This document shows, one piece after another, positions 28,539 to 35,966 of a DNA stretch of 64,000 bases. The notes below the pieces were generated by a model, which did no database searches, was not told where the DNA came from, and saw only the letters and a list, made by a program, of their open reading frames with translations. Made by a program: the position numbers and the translations under genes. Position 1 is the first letter of the stretch. Every line of letters begins with the position of its first letter. This DNA comes from Prevotella sp. oral taxon 475 (lineage in GTDB: Bacteria; Bacteroidota; Bacteroidia; Bacteroidales; Bacteroidaceae): positions 1,714,001 to 1,778,000 of the forward strand of contig NZ_CP072334.1 in NCBI RefSeq assembly GCF_018127805.1, given 5' to 3'.

Positions 28539-29180
28539 TTAGAATCGATAGCCAGCATAGAGGTTCAACGCGCAAGGAGAACCCAATTCGTAGGTGTTGC
28601 TCCATTCTCTTTTATCAATGGCGAGAAAACCGATTTGGAAGCCGGCTCCCACAAAATAGCGATGGAACTCCACCTGCGTCAAAACGTGCAAACCTGTATC
28701 CCAACGACGCATGTTCACTTCTGAACCAAAGGTAGAATAGTGACGATCCACAGGGATGTGCCGATAGAAATACAAACCAGGTGTTGCATGCGTTGTGCCG
28801 CCTATGCCATAACCCACATAAGGACCAACACCGAGACTGATATAGGTGGTTTGTCCGGGATGAAACTGCAAGAGTGCGTCTACCGGAAGTTGTAGATACA
28901 AGCCGCGGATGGTGACCTTTCCACCATAATCAGCCTCTAATGTGCCACCTTTTTGATAAATCTCAAGAGCCGGTTGTAGATGGAATCGACCGCTGGAGAG
29001 GAGCCTTATCTGTGCACCAGCCCCGAGATGAAATCCTATGGGCATACCTGCGTTACCCCGCGAAGCGAGAAATCCACTCGTCAATCCCATCCTTACAAAG
29101 GGCGTAACCACCTTTTCTTGTGCTCCCAACCGCCCAAACCATATCGCCAATACAGCGATGATCCATATCCTTGCTTTCAT
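28539..29180 (-). CDS. outer-membrane beta-barrel protein (porin-family)
   Basis: A 213-aa protein with a signal peptide (MKARIWIIAVLAIWFGRLGAQ) and alternating amphipathic strands ending in an aromatic C-terminus (LNLYAGYRF), as expected for an OMP_b-brl type barrel of about eight strands. The segments FHLQPALEIYQKGG, GLYLQLPVDALLQF and ISLGVGPYVGYGIGG are typical of the PorT/OmpX-like families. It lies 3 bp downstream of the lipoprotein gene and 52 bp before the C10 peptidase start. A role in exporting or anchoring the peptidase is a context guess. Confidence 0.75.
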   Translation of the reverse strand: MKARIWIIAVLAIWFGRLGAQEKVVTPFVRMGLTSGFLASRGNAGMPIGFHLGAGAQIRLLSSGRFHLQPALEIYQKGGTLEADYGGKVTIRGLYLQLPVDALLQFHPGQTTYISLGVGPYVGYGIGGTTHATPGLYFYRHIPVDRHYSTFGSEVNMRRWDTGLHVLTQVEFHRYFVGAGFQIGFLAIDKREWSNTYELGSPCALNLYAGYRF

Positions 29181-29183
29181 TTG

Positions 29184-29795
29184 TCAGTTCTCCTTTGCAT
29201 AAAATCTAAACAGAGCTTTTACCTCTTCCGTTGCCATTTGATCGTACAGCACCAGTCCGTAGATCTTTTTCCCCGACGATTCGGTAAAGAGATATTCTAC
29301 CGTCAGCAATCTACCGTTGATCATCGACCTGGGATCCATCGGCAACGGGAATCTCCACAGATCGCCAGCCTCCTCGATTTGAAGATAAGGAAGGGCCTCG
29401 CTTCTCACCAAATTCCTTTCGGGCGCATATTGATAGGGCTTTCCCGTATAGACGTTCCGCCCGTTTTTCGTTTTAAAAACAAAGAGACTGTCGCCACTGA
29501 AATAGAGATGATGAGACACCTCAGCGACTTTCTCGACAGGAGAGAATTGTTTGAGTGTTCCCGTAGCTGCATGAATGACATAGATATTGCGCATTTCCCA
29601 CCCATGACCCTTGATATTCGATTGGAAATAAGAGGTGGGAATGGTGGTGAGATACTTACTTTCGGGCACATCTCCATTGCTGTAGACGAAGCGTTCTTCG
29701 GTCAGATCAATATCGTCTTCGCAACTGAAAGCCGATAACAGCGTCGAAAACAGCATGCCGCAGAGCAGCCATTGTGTGAGTTTTACTTTCTTCAT
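29184..29795 (-). CDS. predicted lipoprotein of unknown function
   Basis: A 203-aa protein with a lipoprotein signal (TLLSAFSCEDD, Cys about 25). The rest is beta-rich with no motif I recognise. It is first in a minus-strand trio with a beta-barrel protein (3 bp gap) and a C10 peptidase. C10 peptidases in Bacteroides and streptococci are often encoded beside protein inhibitors, so an inhibitor role is conceivable, but nothing in this sequence shows it. Confidence 0.7.
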   Translation of the reverse strand: MKKVKLTQWLLCGMLFSTLLSAFSCEDDIDLTEERFVYSNGDVPESKYLTTIPTSYFQSNIKGHGWEMRNIYVIHAATGTLKQFSPVEKVAEVSHHLYFSGDSLFVFKTKNGRNVYTGKPYQYAPERNLVRSEALPYLQIEEAGDLWRFPLPMDPRSMINGRLLTVEYLFTESSGKKIYGLVLYDQMATEEVKALFRFYAKEN

Positions 29796-29821
29796 GATGT
29801 CTTTTTTATGTTAGACGGATT

Positions 29822-29910
29822 TGCAAAAGCTAAGAGAATGCGATGCAAAAGCTAAGAGAATAGAGGGTAAAAGCTAAGAAAACGACATGCGAAAGCTAAG
29901 CTTTTGCAAA
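29822..29910. repeat. 22-bp AAAAGCTAAG-family array (locus 4)
   Basis: Four direct units have AAAGCT at 29826, 29848, 29870 and 29892, each exactly 22 bp apart. The last is a complete dyad (GCGAAAGCTAAGCTTTTGC, 29890-29908). It lies between the pepE stop and the lipoprotein start, both on the minus strand. Confidence 0.95.
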
Positions 29911-29983
29911 CGGCTTTGCAACGTCTTATATATAAATAACTTACAGAGTCGACTCATTTTCAAATTCTCTCGCTTGACATGGG

Positions 29984-30610
29984 CTATTCTTTCAACGCTT
30001 CTTCAACCGTCACCAAATCTCCATTTACACAGATAACTTGTACATTGGTGATAGGTTTAAATGGAATTTCGGAATGATTCTTGAGGATGTTATCAGTGAG
30101 CTCCTCAAATGGAAAACTCTTATAGTGAGGCAAAGGGTAAAAGTTGACGAGACACAGAGCATCGAAATTACGCAACTGAGGTGCTGCTTCTTCGGCATTA
30201 TCCATCTCTTTTGCATACCCAATATTGGGCGAAAGAATCATAGCACCTGCCGATTCGCCGATGTATAACTTGCCTGCTTTTATCTGACGGGTAAGCAAAA
30301 CGTCGGCCTCTTTCCGCATCAACTCCTGTAAAAGAAAGAAAGTGTTGCCTCCCGATACATAAATCAAATCACTTTCGTCCAGTGTTTGGGCAATTTCCTC
30401 TTTCGATGCGTTGCCTACTTCAAGTTCTTTTACCTTCAATCCTAATGCCAGCAAGGCTTGCTTTCCTTCTTTAACATAATCTTTATAAGGCTCGTGAAGG
30501 CTCGCAGTGGGGATAAATGCCACTGTTTTCCCTTCTAACTTTTTACCAGCAAAGGGTGGGAGTAGTGCCGATACGCCTGCAAAATAGGAGCATAAAAATA
30601 GTTTTATCAT
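29984..30610 (-). CDS. peptidase E (S51, alpha-aspartyl dipeptidase-like)
   Basis: A 208-aa serine peptidase of family S51. The nucleophile Ser is in YIGESAGAMILSPNIGYAKEMDN, and YVSGGNTFFLLQELM is the glycine-rich family motif. A YPLPHYK segment nearby may supply the His. Family members cleave N-terminal Asp-X dipeptides or process cyanophycin fragments in the cytoplasm. Length matches the usual 200-230. A TATTTTTG element on the minus strand (30708-30701) gives a leader of about 85 nt. The first residues look hydrophobic (MIKLFLCSYFAGVSALL), as in many Bacteroidetes members. Confidence 0.8.
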   Translation of the reverse strand: MIKLFLCSYFAGVSALLPPFAGKKLEGKTVAFIPTASLHEPYKDYVKEGKQALLALGLKVKELEVGNASKEEIAQTLDESDLIYVSGGNTFFLLQELMRKEADVLLTRQIKAGKLYIGESAGAMILSPNIGYAKEMDNAEEAAPQLRNFDALCLVNFYPLPHYKSFPFEELTDNILKNHSEIPFKPITNVQVICVNGDLVTVEEALKE

Positions 30611-30700
30611 CGTTGATTACGTTTTAATGACTTGGTGGAGCCGGTCTGTCGAGTTGCTAAACGGCTATTATCACAAGTAAAACCGGCAAGATTGTCAATG

Positions 30701-30758
30701 CAAAAATACAGATAAAAACGATACAAGGGTGCGAAAACAAAGAAAAATGTTAACTTTG
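30701..30758. promoter_or_regulatory. divergent -7 elements for pepE and the queuosine pair
   Basis: Minus strand TATTTTTG (30708-30701) points toward the peptidase E gene. Plus strand TAACTTTG (30751-30758) points toward the transporter gene at 30813. Neither has a clear TTTG at -33. I looked for a preQ1 aptamer in the 30760-30812 leader and did not find one. Confidence 0.45.
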
Positions 30759-30812
30759 CAGTCGTCAAAAAGACAACAGAGTGCTTGAATAACCTCTTTA
30801 AAAACAAGAATA

Positions 30813-31502
30813 ATGAATAAAAAAAACAATCAAGTGAGTGTGCTGTTTATGCTTTTCAGCATTCTCTTTTGCGTTTGTTTGATAGCGGCAAACGTATTGG
30901 AAACAAAGCAAATCTCGGTAGGTTCTATCTCTCTGACGGGCGGTCTGATTGTCTTCCCCGTGTCTTACATCATCAACGACTGCGTATGCGAGGTGTGGGG
31001 CTATGGCAAAGCTCGCCTGCTGATTTGGGTAGGCTTTGTGATGAACTTCTTCTTCGTGTTGCTCGGCGCACTCTGCGATGCCATTCCCGGTGCACCTTAT
31101 TGGACGAACGAGGCAGGCTTTCATGCCATCTTTGGTTTGGCTCCACGCATCGTGGCAGCTTCGTTCCTGGCGTTCATCTGCGGGTCGTTCGTCAATGCCT
31201 ATATCATGAGCCGCATGAAGCTCTCTTCGGGCGGACGCAACTTCTCGCTCCGGGCCGTGGTGAGCACTGTTTTCGGTGAGACGGCCGACTCGGTTATCTT
31301 CTTCCCGCTGGCTTTCTGGGGTGTCATTCCCACCGCAGAACTACCCTGGCTCATGTTCTGGCAGGTGATTTTGAAGACGGCCTACGAAGTGCTCGTCTTG
31401 CCGATCACCATCCGCGTGGTGCGATATGTGAAGAGATATGAGCAGGAAGATGCCTACGACAACGGCATGAACTACAGCATCTGGAGAGTGTTTAGCATTT
31501 AA
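30813..31502 (+). CDS. yhhQ: queuosine precursor transporter (YhhQ/VUT family)
   Basis: A 229-aa inner-membrane protein with about six helices. FLFSIL-type start, [48 protein letters not shown] and [21 protein letters not shown] are the VUT/YhhQ signatures. The family imports queuosine precursors such as preQ0 or preQ1. It sits 11 bp upstream of queF, which makes preQ1 from preQ0, so the pair fits salvage of preQ0 from the surroundings for tRNA queuosine modification. Confidence 0.88.
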   Translation: MNKKNNQVSVLFMLFSILFCVCLIAANVLETKQISVGSISLTGGLIVFPVSYIINDCVCEVWGYGKARLLIWVGFVMNFFFVLLGALCDAIPGAPYWTNEAGFHAIFGLAPRIVAASFLAFICGSFVNAYIMSRMKLSSGGRNFSLRAVVSTVFGETADSVIFFPLAFWGVIPTAELPWLMFWQVILKTAYEVLVLPITIRVVRYVKRYEQEDAYDNGMNYSIWRVFSI

Positions 31503-31513
31503 AGCCTGATAGA

Positions 31514-31984
31514 ATGACATTCACAAGAGAAAAAGAAGGACTTCAATCCTTGGGAAGTCCTACCCAATACAGCATGGATTATGCACCCGAGGTGCTCGAA
31601 ACCTTTGAGAACAAACATCCCGAGAATGACTATTGGGTGCGGTTCAACTGTCCTGAGTTCACCTCCCTGTGCCCCATCACGGGTCAACCCGACTTTGCCG
31701 AGATCCGAATCGCTTATGTTCCGGCCGAACGAATGGTGGAAAGCAAGAGTCTGAAACTCTATCTGTTCAGCTTCCGCAACCATGGCGACTTCCACGAAGA
31801 CTGTATCAACATCATCCTTAAAGACCTCGTCCGCCTGATGAATCCCAAATACATCGAGGTCGTCGGCCTGTTTACTCCCCGCGGTGGCATCAGTATCTAT
31901 CCCTACGCCAACTATGGAATGCCCGGCACAAAGTATGAGTTGATGGCGCAACAACGCTTCGAGACATACGATATTCAGCGGTGA
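31514..31984 (+). CDS. queF: NADPH-dependent preQ0 reductase
   Basis: A 156-aa type I (unimodular) QueF, a tunnelling-fold enzyme that reduces the nitrile of 7-cyano-7-deazaguanine to preQ1. The catalytic Cys is in [14 protein letters not shown], and the QueF motif [22 protein letters not shown] is intact. It is cotranscribed with the transporter just upstream. The stop overlaps TGAAACACT, half of a sequence that recurs in inverted form before the toxin gene. Confidence 0.93.
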   Translation: MTFTREKEGLQSLGSPTQYSMDYAPEVLETFENKHPENDYWVRFNCPEFTSLCPITGQPDFAEIRIAYVPAERMVESKSLKLYLFSFRNHGDFHEDCINIILKDLVRLMNPKYIEVVGLFTPRGGISIYPYANYGMPGTKYELMAQQRFETYDIQR

Positions 31985-32027
31985 AACACTCGCTTGTATC
32001 AACGATCCTTGGGGAAAAGGGCAAAGG

Positions 32028-32062
32028 AAAGTTTCATTATCGTGAAACTTTTGCTATCTTTG
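32028..32062 (+). promoter_or_regulatory. toxin-antitoxin promoter with operator-like dyad
   Basis: A perfect 9-bp inverted repeat AAAGTTTCA-(6)-TGAAACTTT (32028-32051) directly abuts the -7 element TATCTTTG (32055-32062). The half-site GTTTCATTATC recurs at about 32114-32124, near the toxin start. This placement fits autoregulation by the XRE antitoxin. Confidence 0.6.
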
Positions 32063-32147
32063 CATCGAAGCGTCAACTGTGGCTCAATATAAAATTGGCT
32101 TGAAGTAGGAAGTGTTTCATTATCTTTTCAGTTTCTAAGAAACGCGC

Positions 32148-32495
32148 ATGAGGAGAAAAATCATTGCATTTGGTCGTTATTACAAAGACTTTATGGCAAC
32201 TTTGAACGATAAAGAACAAAGGAAAGTCAAGTACATCCTGTCTCTATTAGAAACAGAAGACAGGTTGCCCGTGAAGTTCATGAAATACCTATCGAAAGGA
32301 TTATACGAACTGAGAATGAAATACGACAGCAATATCTATCGACTGTTCTTCATCTTCGACGACGACAAAATTGTTGTTCTGTTTAATGGCTTTCAAAAGA
32401 AGACCCAAAAAACACCACAGACCGAACTGAAAAAGGCAATTAAAATTATGGAGGATTATTATGCATACAAAAGAGAATCTGCTGACAAATATTAG
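32148..32495 (+). CDS. RelE/HigB-family toxin
   Basis: A 115-aa basic protein of the RelE/HigB (phage Gp49-like) toxin superfamily. RYYKDFMATLNDKEQRKVKYILSLLE, then LYELRMKYDSNIYRLFFIFDDDKIVVLFNGFQKKTQKTP, is the typical core; the C-terminal K-K-T-Q-K-T segment corresponds to the RNase-active tail. It is likely a ribosome-dependent mRNA interferase held in check by the XRE protein whose gene overlaps it by 35 bp. Toxin-first order is characteristic of HigBA pairs. Confidence 0.88.
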   Translation: MRRKIIAFGRYYKDFMATLNDKEQRKVKYILSLLETEDRLPVKFMKYLSKGLYELRMKYDSNIYRLFFIFDDDKIVVLFNGFQKKTQKTPQTELKKAIKIMEDYYAYKRESADKY

Positions 32496-32772
32496 CGAGG
32501 AGCTGGACTTAGAGTTCGGGAAACCGGGAAGCAAGGAACGAGAAAAATTCGATGAAGAAGCCTATGCCTTCTACACCGGACAACTCTTATCGGAGGCAAG
32601 AAAAGAGGCAAAAGTAACGCAGAGCGAGCTGGCGAAACGTTTAAACTCAACAAGGTCGTATATCTCAAGAGTAGAAAATGGAGAAATTATCCCCAGTGCC
32701 GCTCGGTTTTACAACATCATCTCGGCCTTGGGTATGCGTATTGAGATTGTCAAACCGATACTTTCTGTTTAA
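32461..32772 (+). CDS. XRE-family antitoxin (HigA-like)
   Basis: A 103-aa protein with an HTH_3 DNA-binding domain at about residues 52-100 (KVTQSELAKRLNSTRSYISRVENGEIIPSAARFYNIISALG). The N-terminal 45 residues are acidic and probably bind the toxin. Its start overlaps the toxin gene by 35 bp, so expression is coupled. It probably represses its own operon at the dyad upstream of the toxin. A strong terminator follows at 32888-32919. Confidence 0.9.
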   Translation: MHTKENLLTNISEELDLEFGKPGSKEREKFDEEAYAFYTGQLLSEARKEAKVTQSELAKRLNSTRSYISRVENGEIIPSAARFYNIISALGMRIEIVKPILSV

Positions 32773-32887
32773 GACTCATCAAGACAAAAGGAACTACCAT
32801 ACGGAAAAGAAAGGTCTCGCCTCTACCCTACCGATAGAATTCATCTTCCCATAGAGACATCCCTCTTCTCCCTTCTCCTTAAAAAAA

Positions 32888-32919
32888 CAATTCCGCAGAG
32901 CGCGGAATTGTTTTTTTTT
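32888..32919. terminator. strong terminator after the toxin-antitoxin pair
   Basis: A perfect 9-bp stem CAATTCCGC / GCGGAATTG (32888-32896, 32902-32910) with a 5-nt loop is followed by nine T residues and preceded by an A-run, so it works in either direction. A new promoter begins 4 bp later. Confidence 0.9.
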
Positions 32920-32922
32920 GCC

Positions 32923-32930
32923 TACTTTTG
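32923..32930 (+). promoter_or_regulatory. -7 element for the carboxyltransferase gene
   Basis: TACTTTTG matches TAnnTTTG and lies 52 bp before the ATG at 32983. The preceding terminator insulates it from the toxin-antitoxin transcript. Confidence 0.55.
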
Positions 32931-32982
32931 CAGCCGTTATTCTCTTACATCTATATAACGGAAGAGAAAGTATAAGCAACTT

Positions 32983-34752
32983 ATGAAAAAGAAAATACAA
33001 TTCAGCCTCGTATATCGAGACATGTGGCAGAGCTCTGGAAAGTTTCAGCCACGTAAAGATCAGTTGGAGCGTATTGCTCCCGTGATTATTGAGATGGGAT
33101 GCTTTGCGCGCGTCGAGACCAACGGTGGGGCCTTCGAACAAGTGAACCTGCTGGCTGGCGAAAACCCCAATGAGGGCGTTCGGGCCTTCTGTAAGCCGTT
33201 CAACGAGGTGGGAATCAAAACCCACATGTTAGACCGTGGACTCAATGCCTTGCGTATGTATCCTGTGCCCGACGATGTTCGTGCGCTGATGTACAAGGTG
33301 AAGCACGCCCAGGGTGTGGATATCCCCCGTATTTTCGACGGACTGAACGACGTTCGTAACATCATTCCCAGCATCAAATGGGCGGCCGAAGCAGGTATGA
33401 CGCCACAGGGAACGCTCTGTATTACCACTTCGCCCGTACACACACTGGAATATTATAGCCACATTGCCGACCAACTGATTGAGGCCGGAGCTAAGGAAAT
33501 ATGTCTCAAAGACATGGCGGGCATCGGTCAGCCAGCGTTGTTGGGTCAGCTAACGAAGGCCATTAAGGACAAACATCCTGAGATTATCATCGAGTATCAC
33601 GGCCACACCGGACCTGGTTTGTCGATGGCTTCGATCTTGGAAGTGTGCAACAACGGTGCCGACATCATCGATACGGCCATCGAACCGCTGTCTTGGGGTA
33701 AGGTTCATCCCGACGTTATCTCGGTGCAAAGCATGCTGAAGAACGAAGGCTTCGATGTTCCCGAAATCAATATGAGTGCTTACATGAAGGCGCGCGCATT
33801 GACCCAAGAATTCATCGACGAGTGGTTGGGCTACTTTATCAACCCAGCCAACAAGCTGATGAGCTCGTTGTTGCTTGGTTGCGGTCTGCCCGGCGGAATG
33901 ATGGGCAGTATGATGGCCGACCTTGCCGGCATACACAGCACCATCAATAGCATTCGTACGAAGAAGGGCGAACCTGAATTGTCTACCGACGACATGTTGA
34001 TCAACCTCTTCAACGAGGTAGAATACGTATGGCCACGTGTGGGTTATCCTCCCCTCGTAACGCCATTCTCGCAGTATGTGAAGAACATTGCGCTGATGAA
34101 CCTCCTCACCATGGAGCAAGGCAAAGGCCGTTTCGTGATGATGGACGACGCCATGTGGGGTATGATTTTGGGCAAGAGTGGCAAGATTCCTGGCACCATC
34201 GCCCCCGAGCTGGTGGCCTTGGCCAAGGAAAAAGGTTTCGAATTTACCGATGCCGATCCGCATACGCTACTGCCCAACAACCTCGAAGAGTTCAAGAAAG
34301 AAATGGACGAGAATGGCTGGGAGTATGGTCAAGACAACGAAGAACTGTTCGAACTGGCGATGCACCCTGAACAATACCGCAACTATAAGAGTGGACAGGC
34401 TAAGAAGAACTTCTTGGCCGACCTGCAAAAGGCGAAGGATGCCAAGATGGGCAGCAAGTTGTCGGTTGAAGAACTAGCAGCCTTTAAGCACGCCAAGGCC
34501 GATGCGCTGGTGGCTCCCGTTAAGGGACAGCTCTTCTGGGAGTTCAATGGCGACGGCGAATGTGCACCTACCGTAGAGCCTTATATCGGTAAGGAGTATA
34601 AGGAAGGCGAAGTGTTCTGCTACATTGTTGCCACTTGGGGCGAGATTGTTACCGTGCCTGCCGCATTGGGTGGCAAGTTGGTTGAAATCAATGCCAAGCA
34701 AGGTAGCAAGGTGAATAAGGGCGACGTGGTGGCCTATATTGAACGGAAATAA
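32983..34752 (+). CDS. oxaloacetate decarboxylase alpha/pyruvate carboxylase B-like carboxyltransferase, no biotinyl Lys
   Basis: A 589-aa protein of the DRE-TIM/HMGL-like carboxyltransferase family seen in OadA and pyruvate carboxylase subunit B. The barrel carries RIFDGLNDVRN, the active-site lysine in ICLKDMAGIGQP and the metal-binding HxH in YHGHTGPG. The conserved carboxylase region follows up to about 470. The C-terminal about 75 residues have a biotinyl/lipoyl-like fold pattern (APVKG, then GGKLVEINAKQGSKVNKGDVVAYIERK). However, the EAMKM biotin site is replaced by VATWGEI (about 548-554), with no lysine there. It therefore may use biotin on a separate carrier protein. Substrate (oxaloacetate, pyruvate or another acid) is undetermined. 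Confidence 0.82.
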   Translation: MKKKIQFSLVYRDMWQSSGKFQPRKDQLERIAPVIIEMGCFARVETNGGAFEQVNLLAGENPNEGVRAFCKPFNEVGIKTHMLDRGLNALRMYPVPDDVRALMYKVKHAQGVDIPRIFDGLNDVRNIIPSIKWAAEAGMTPQGTLCITTSPVHTLEYYSHIADQLIEAGAKEICLKDMAGIGQPALLGQLTKAIKDKHPEIIIEYHGHTGPGLSMASILEVCNNGADIIDTAIEPLSWGKVHPDVISVQSMLKNEGFDVPEINMSAYMKARALTQEFIDEWLGYFINPANKLMSSLLLGCGLPGGMMGSMMADLAGIHSTINSIRTKKGEPELSTDDMLINLFNEVEYVWPRVGYPPLVTPFSQYVKNIALMNLLTMEQGKGRFVMMDDAMWGMILGKSGKIPGTIAPELVALAKEKGFEFTDADPHTLLPNNLEEFKKEMDENGWEYGQDNEELFELAMHPEQYRNYKSGQAKKNFLADLQKAKDAKMGSKLSVEELAAFKHAKADALVAPVKGQLFWEFNGDGECAPTVEPYIGKEYKEGEVFCYIVATWGEIVTVPAALGGKLVEINAKQGSKVNKGDVVAYIERK

Positions 34753-34782
34753 GAGATACACACACGATTAAAATCAATCTTA

Positions 34783-34825
34783 GGCGCAATCGAGACGCAA
34801 GTCTGTGGTTGCGCCGCTTTTTTAT
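34783..34825 (+). terminator. terminator after the carboxyltransferase gene
   Basis: GGCGCAA (34783-34789) pairs with TTGCGCC (34809-34815), followed by a T-run ending at 34825. It ends 12 bp before the next gene, so part of it lies in that gene's upstream region. Confidence 0.8.
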
Positions 34826-34836
34826 CCTTCACAGAT

Positions 34837-35373
34837 ATGAATCCACAAGCACTCATCGACAAATACTACGGAATCGACGGTCCGTTGCGTCAGCTCCTCC
34901 TCATCCACAGTCGCAGCGTTGCCCAGCTCGCACTTGACATTGCCCATCGGCACCCCGAACTGCCCATCGACCACTCGTTTCTCGAAGAAGCCGCCCTGCT
35001 ACACGACATCGGCATTCTTCATTGCGATGCGCCTCGCATCCATTGCCATGGCACCGCGCCCTATATTCTTCACGGTCGTCTCGGTGCCGACATGCTCCGT
35101 GCCGAAGGATTCCCACGTCATGCCCGCGTTTGCGAGCGTCACACCGGAGCGGGCATCACCCGCGCCGCCATTCTTGCTCAGCACCTTCCGCTTCCGCCGC
35201 AAGATTTCCTGCCCGAAACGCTCGAAGAGCAACTCATCTGCTATGCCGACAAATTTTTCAGCAAGACCCATCTCAACCGACAGAAAACACCCGAACAAGC
35301 TCTGCGAAGCCTCGAAGCATTCGGTTCTGACAGCATCGAACGCTTCCGCCATTGGCAACAACTCTTTTCTTAA
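34837..35373 (+). CDS. HDIG-domain phosphohydrolase-like protein
   Basis: A 178-aa protein with an HD domain: HSRSVAQLALDIA supplies the first His, LLHDIGILHCDA the HD pair, and further His/Asp residues occur in ERHTGAG and YADKFFS. It matches the small uncharacterised HDIG-domain proteins of Bacteroidetes that likely hydrolyse a phosphate ester or nucleotide using a metal pair. The substrate is unknown. A terminator precedes it, so it probably has its own weak promoter or is read through. Confidence 0.8.
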   Translation: MNPQALIDKYYGIDGPLRQLLLIHSRSVAQLALDIAHRHPELPIDHSFLEEAALLHDIGILHCDAPRIHCHGTAPYILHGRLGADMLRAEGFPRHARVCERHTGAGITRAAILAQHLPLPPQDFLPETLEEQLICYADKFFSKTHLNRQKTPEQALRSLEAFGSDSIERFRHWQQLFS

Positions 35374-35559
35374 CCCTGATGTCTAAGGATGTAACGATAC
35401 GCGCCTCATACCGGGCACGTCTTTGGTTGAGCGCCATCGTTTCTTCCCAATATCTTCATCCTTTCTTACCCAACTTGCAGTTTCGTCCTACCTCTTTTTG
35501 AAGACGAGATTGCAAAAAAGATTTCCATGCCTAAACCTGAAAGGTTTGGGGGATGGAAA

Positions 35560-35895
35560 AAGTTTTTCATGCACAAAAGGCCGCCATTTGGGTATCAAAA
35601 AAGATTTTCATGCACAAAAGGCCGCCGTTTGGATATCAAAAAAGATTTTCATGCACAAAAGGCCGCCGTTTGGGTATCAAAAAAGATTTTCGTGCACAAA
35701 AGGCCGCCGTTTGGGTATCAAAAAAGATTTTCGTGCACAAAAGGCCGCCGTTTGGGCATCAAAAAAGATTTTCATGCACAAAATGCCGCAGTTTGGGACT
35801 CAAAAAAGATTTTCATGCATAAAATGCCGCAGTTTGGGACTCAAAAAAGATTTTCATGCACAAAATGCCGCAGTTTGAGGAGCAAAAAAGATTCT
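35560..35895. repeat. 41-bp direct-repeat array, about 8 units
   Basis: Units recur every 41 bp (marker GGCCGCC or TGCCGCA at 35579, 35620, 35661, 35702, 35743, 35784, 35825 and 35866). Each holds an imperfect 17-bp dyad: CAAAAGGCCGCCGTTTG in the left units and CAAAATGCCGCAGTTTG in the right ones. The G-to-T change on one arm is matched by C-to-A at the paired position. The array is free of stops in several frames only because of its composition; I do not treat it as coding. The rest of 35374-35966 holds a small hairpin at about 35529-35549 and nothing else I can support. Confidence 0.93.
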
Positions 35896-35966
35896 TATAT
35901 CGAAAAGACCACCTCTTGGCGTGCAAGAGGTGGTCTTCCGGAGTGTTGTGCAATGAAACGCGGGAG

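Noticed and set aside
30760..30812. preQ1 riboswitch in the leader of the queuosine transporter
   Set aside because: The leader is only about 50 nt and I cannot find the hairpin plus A-rich tail of a class I aptamer.
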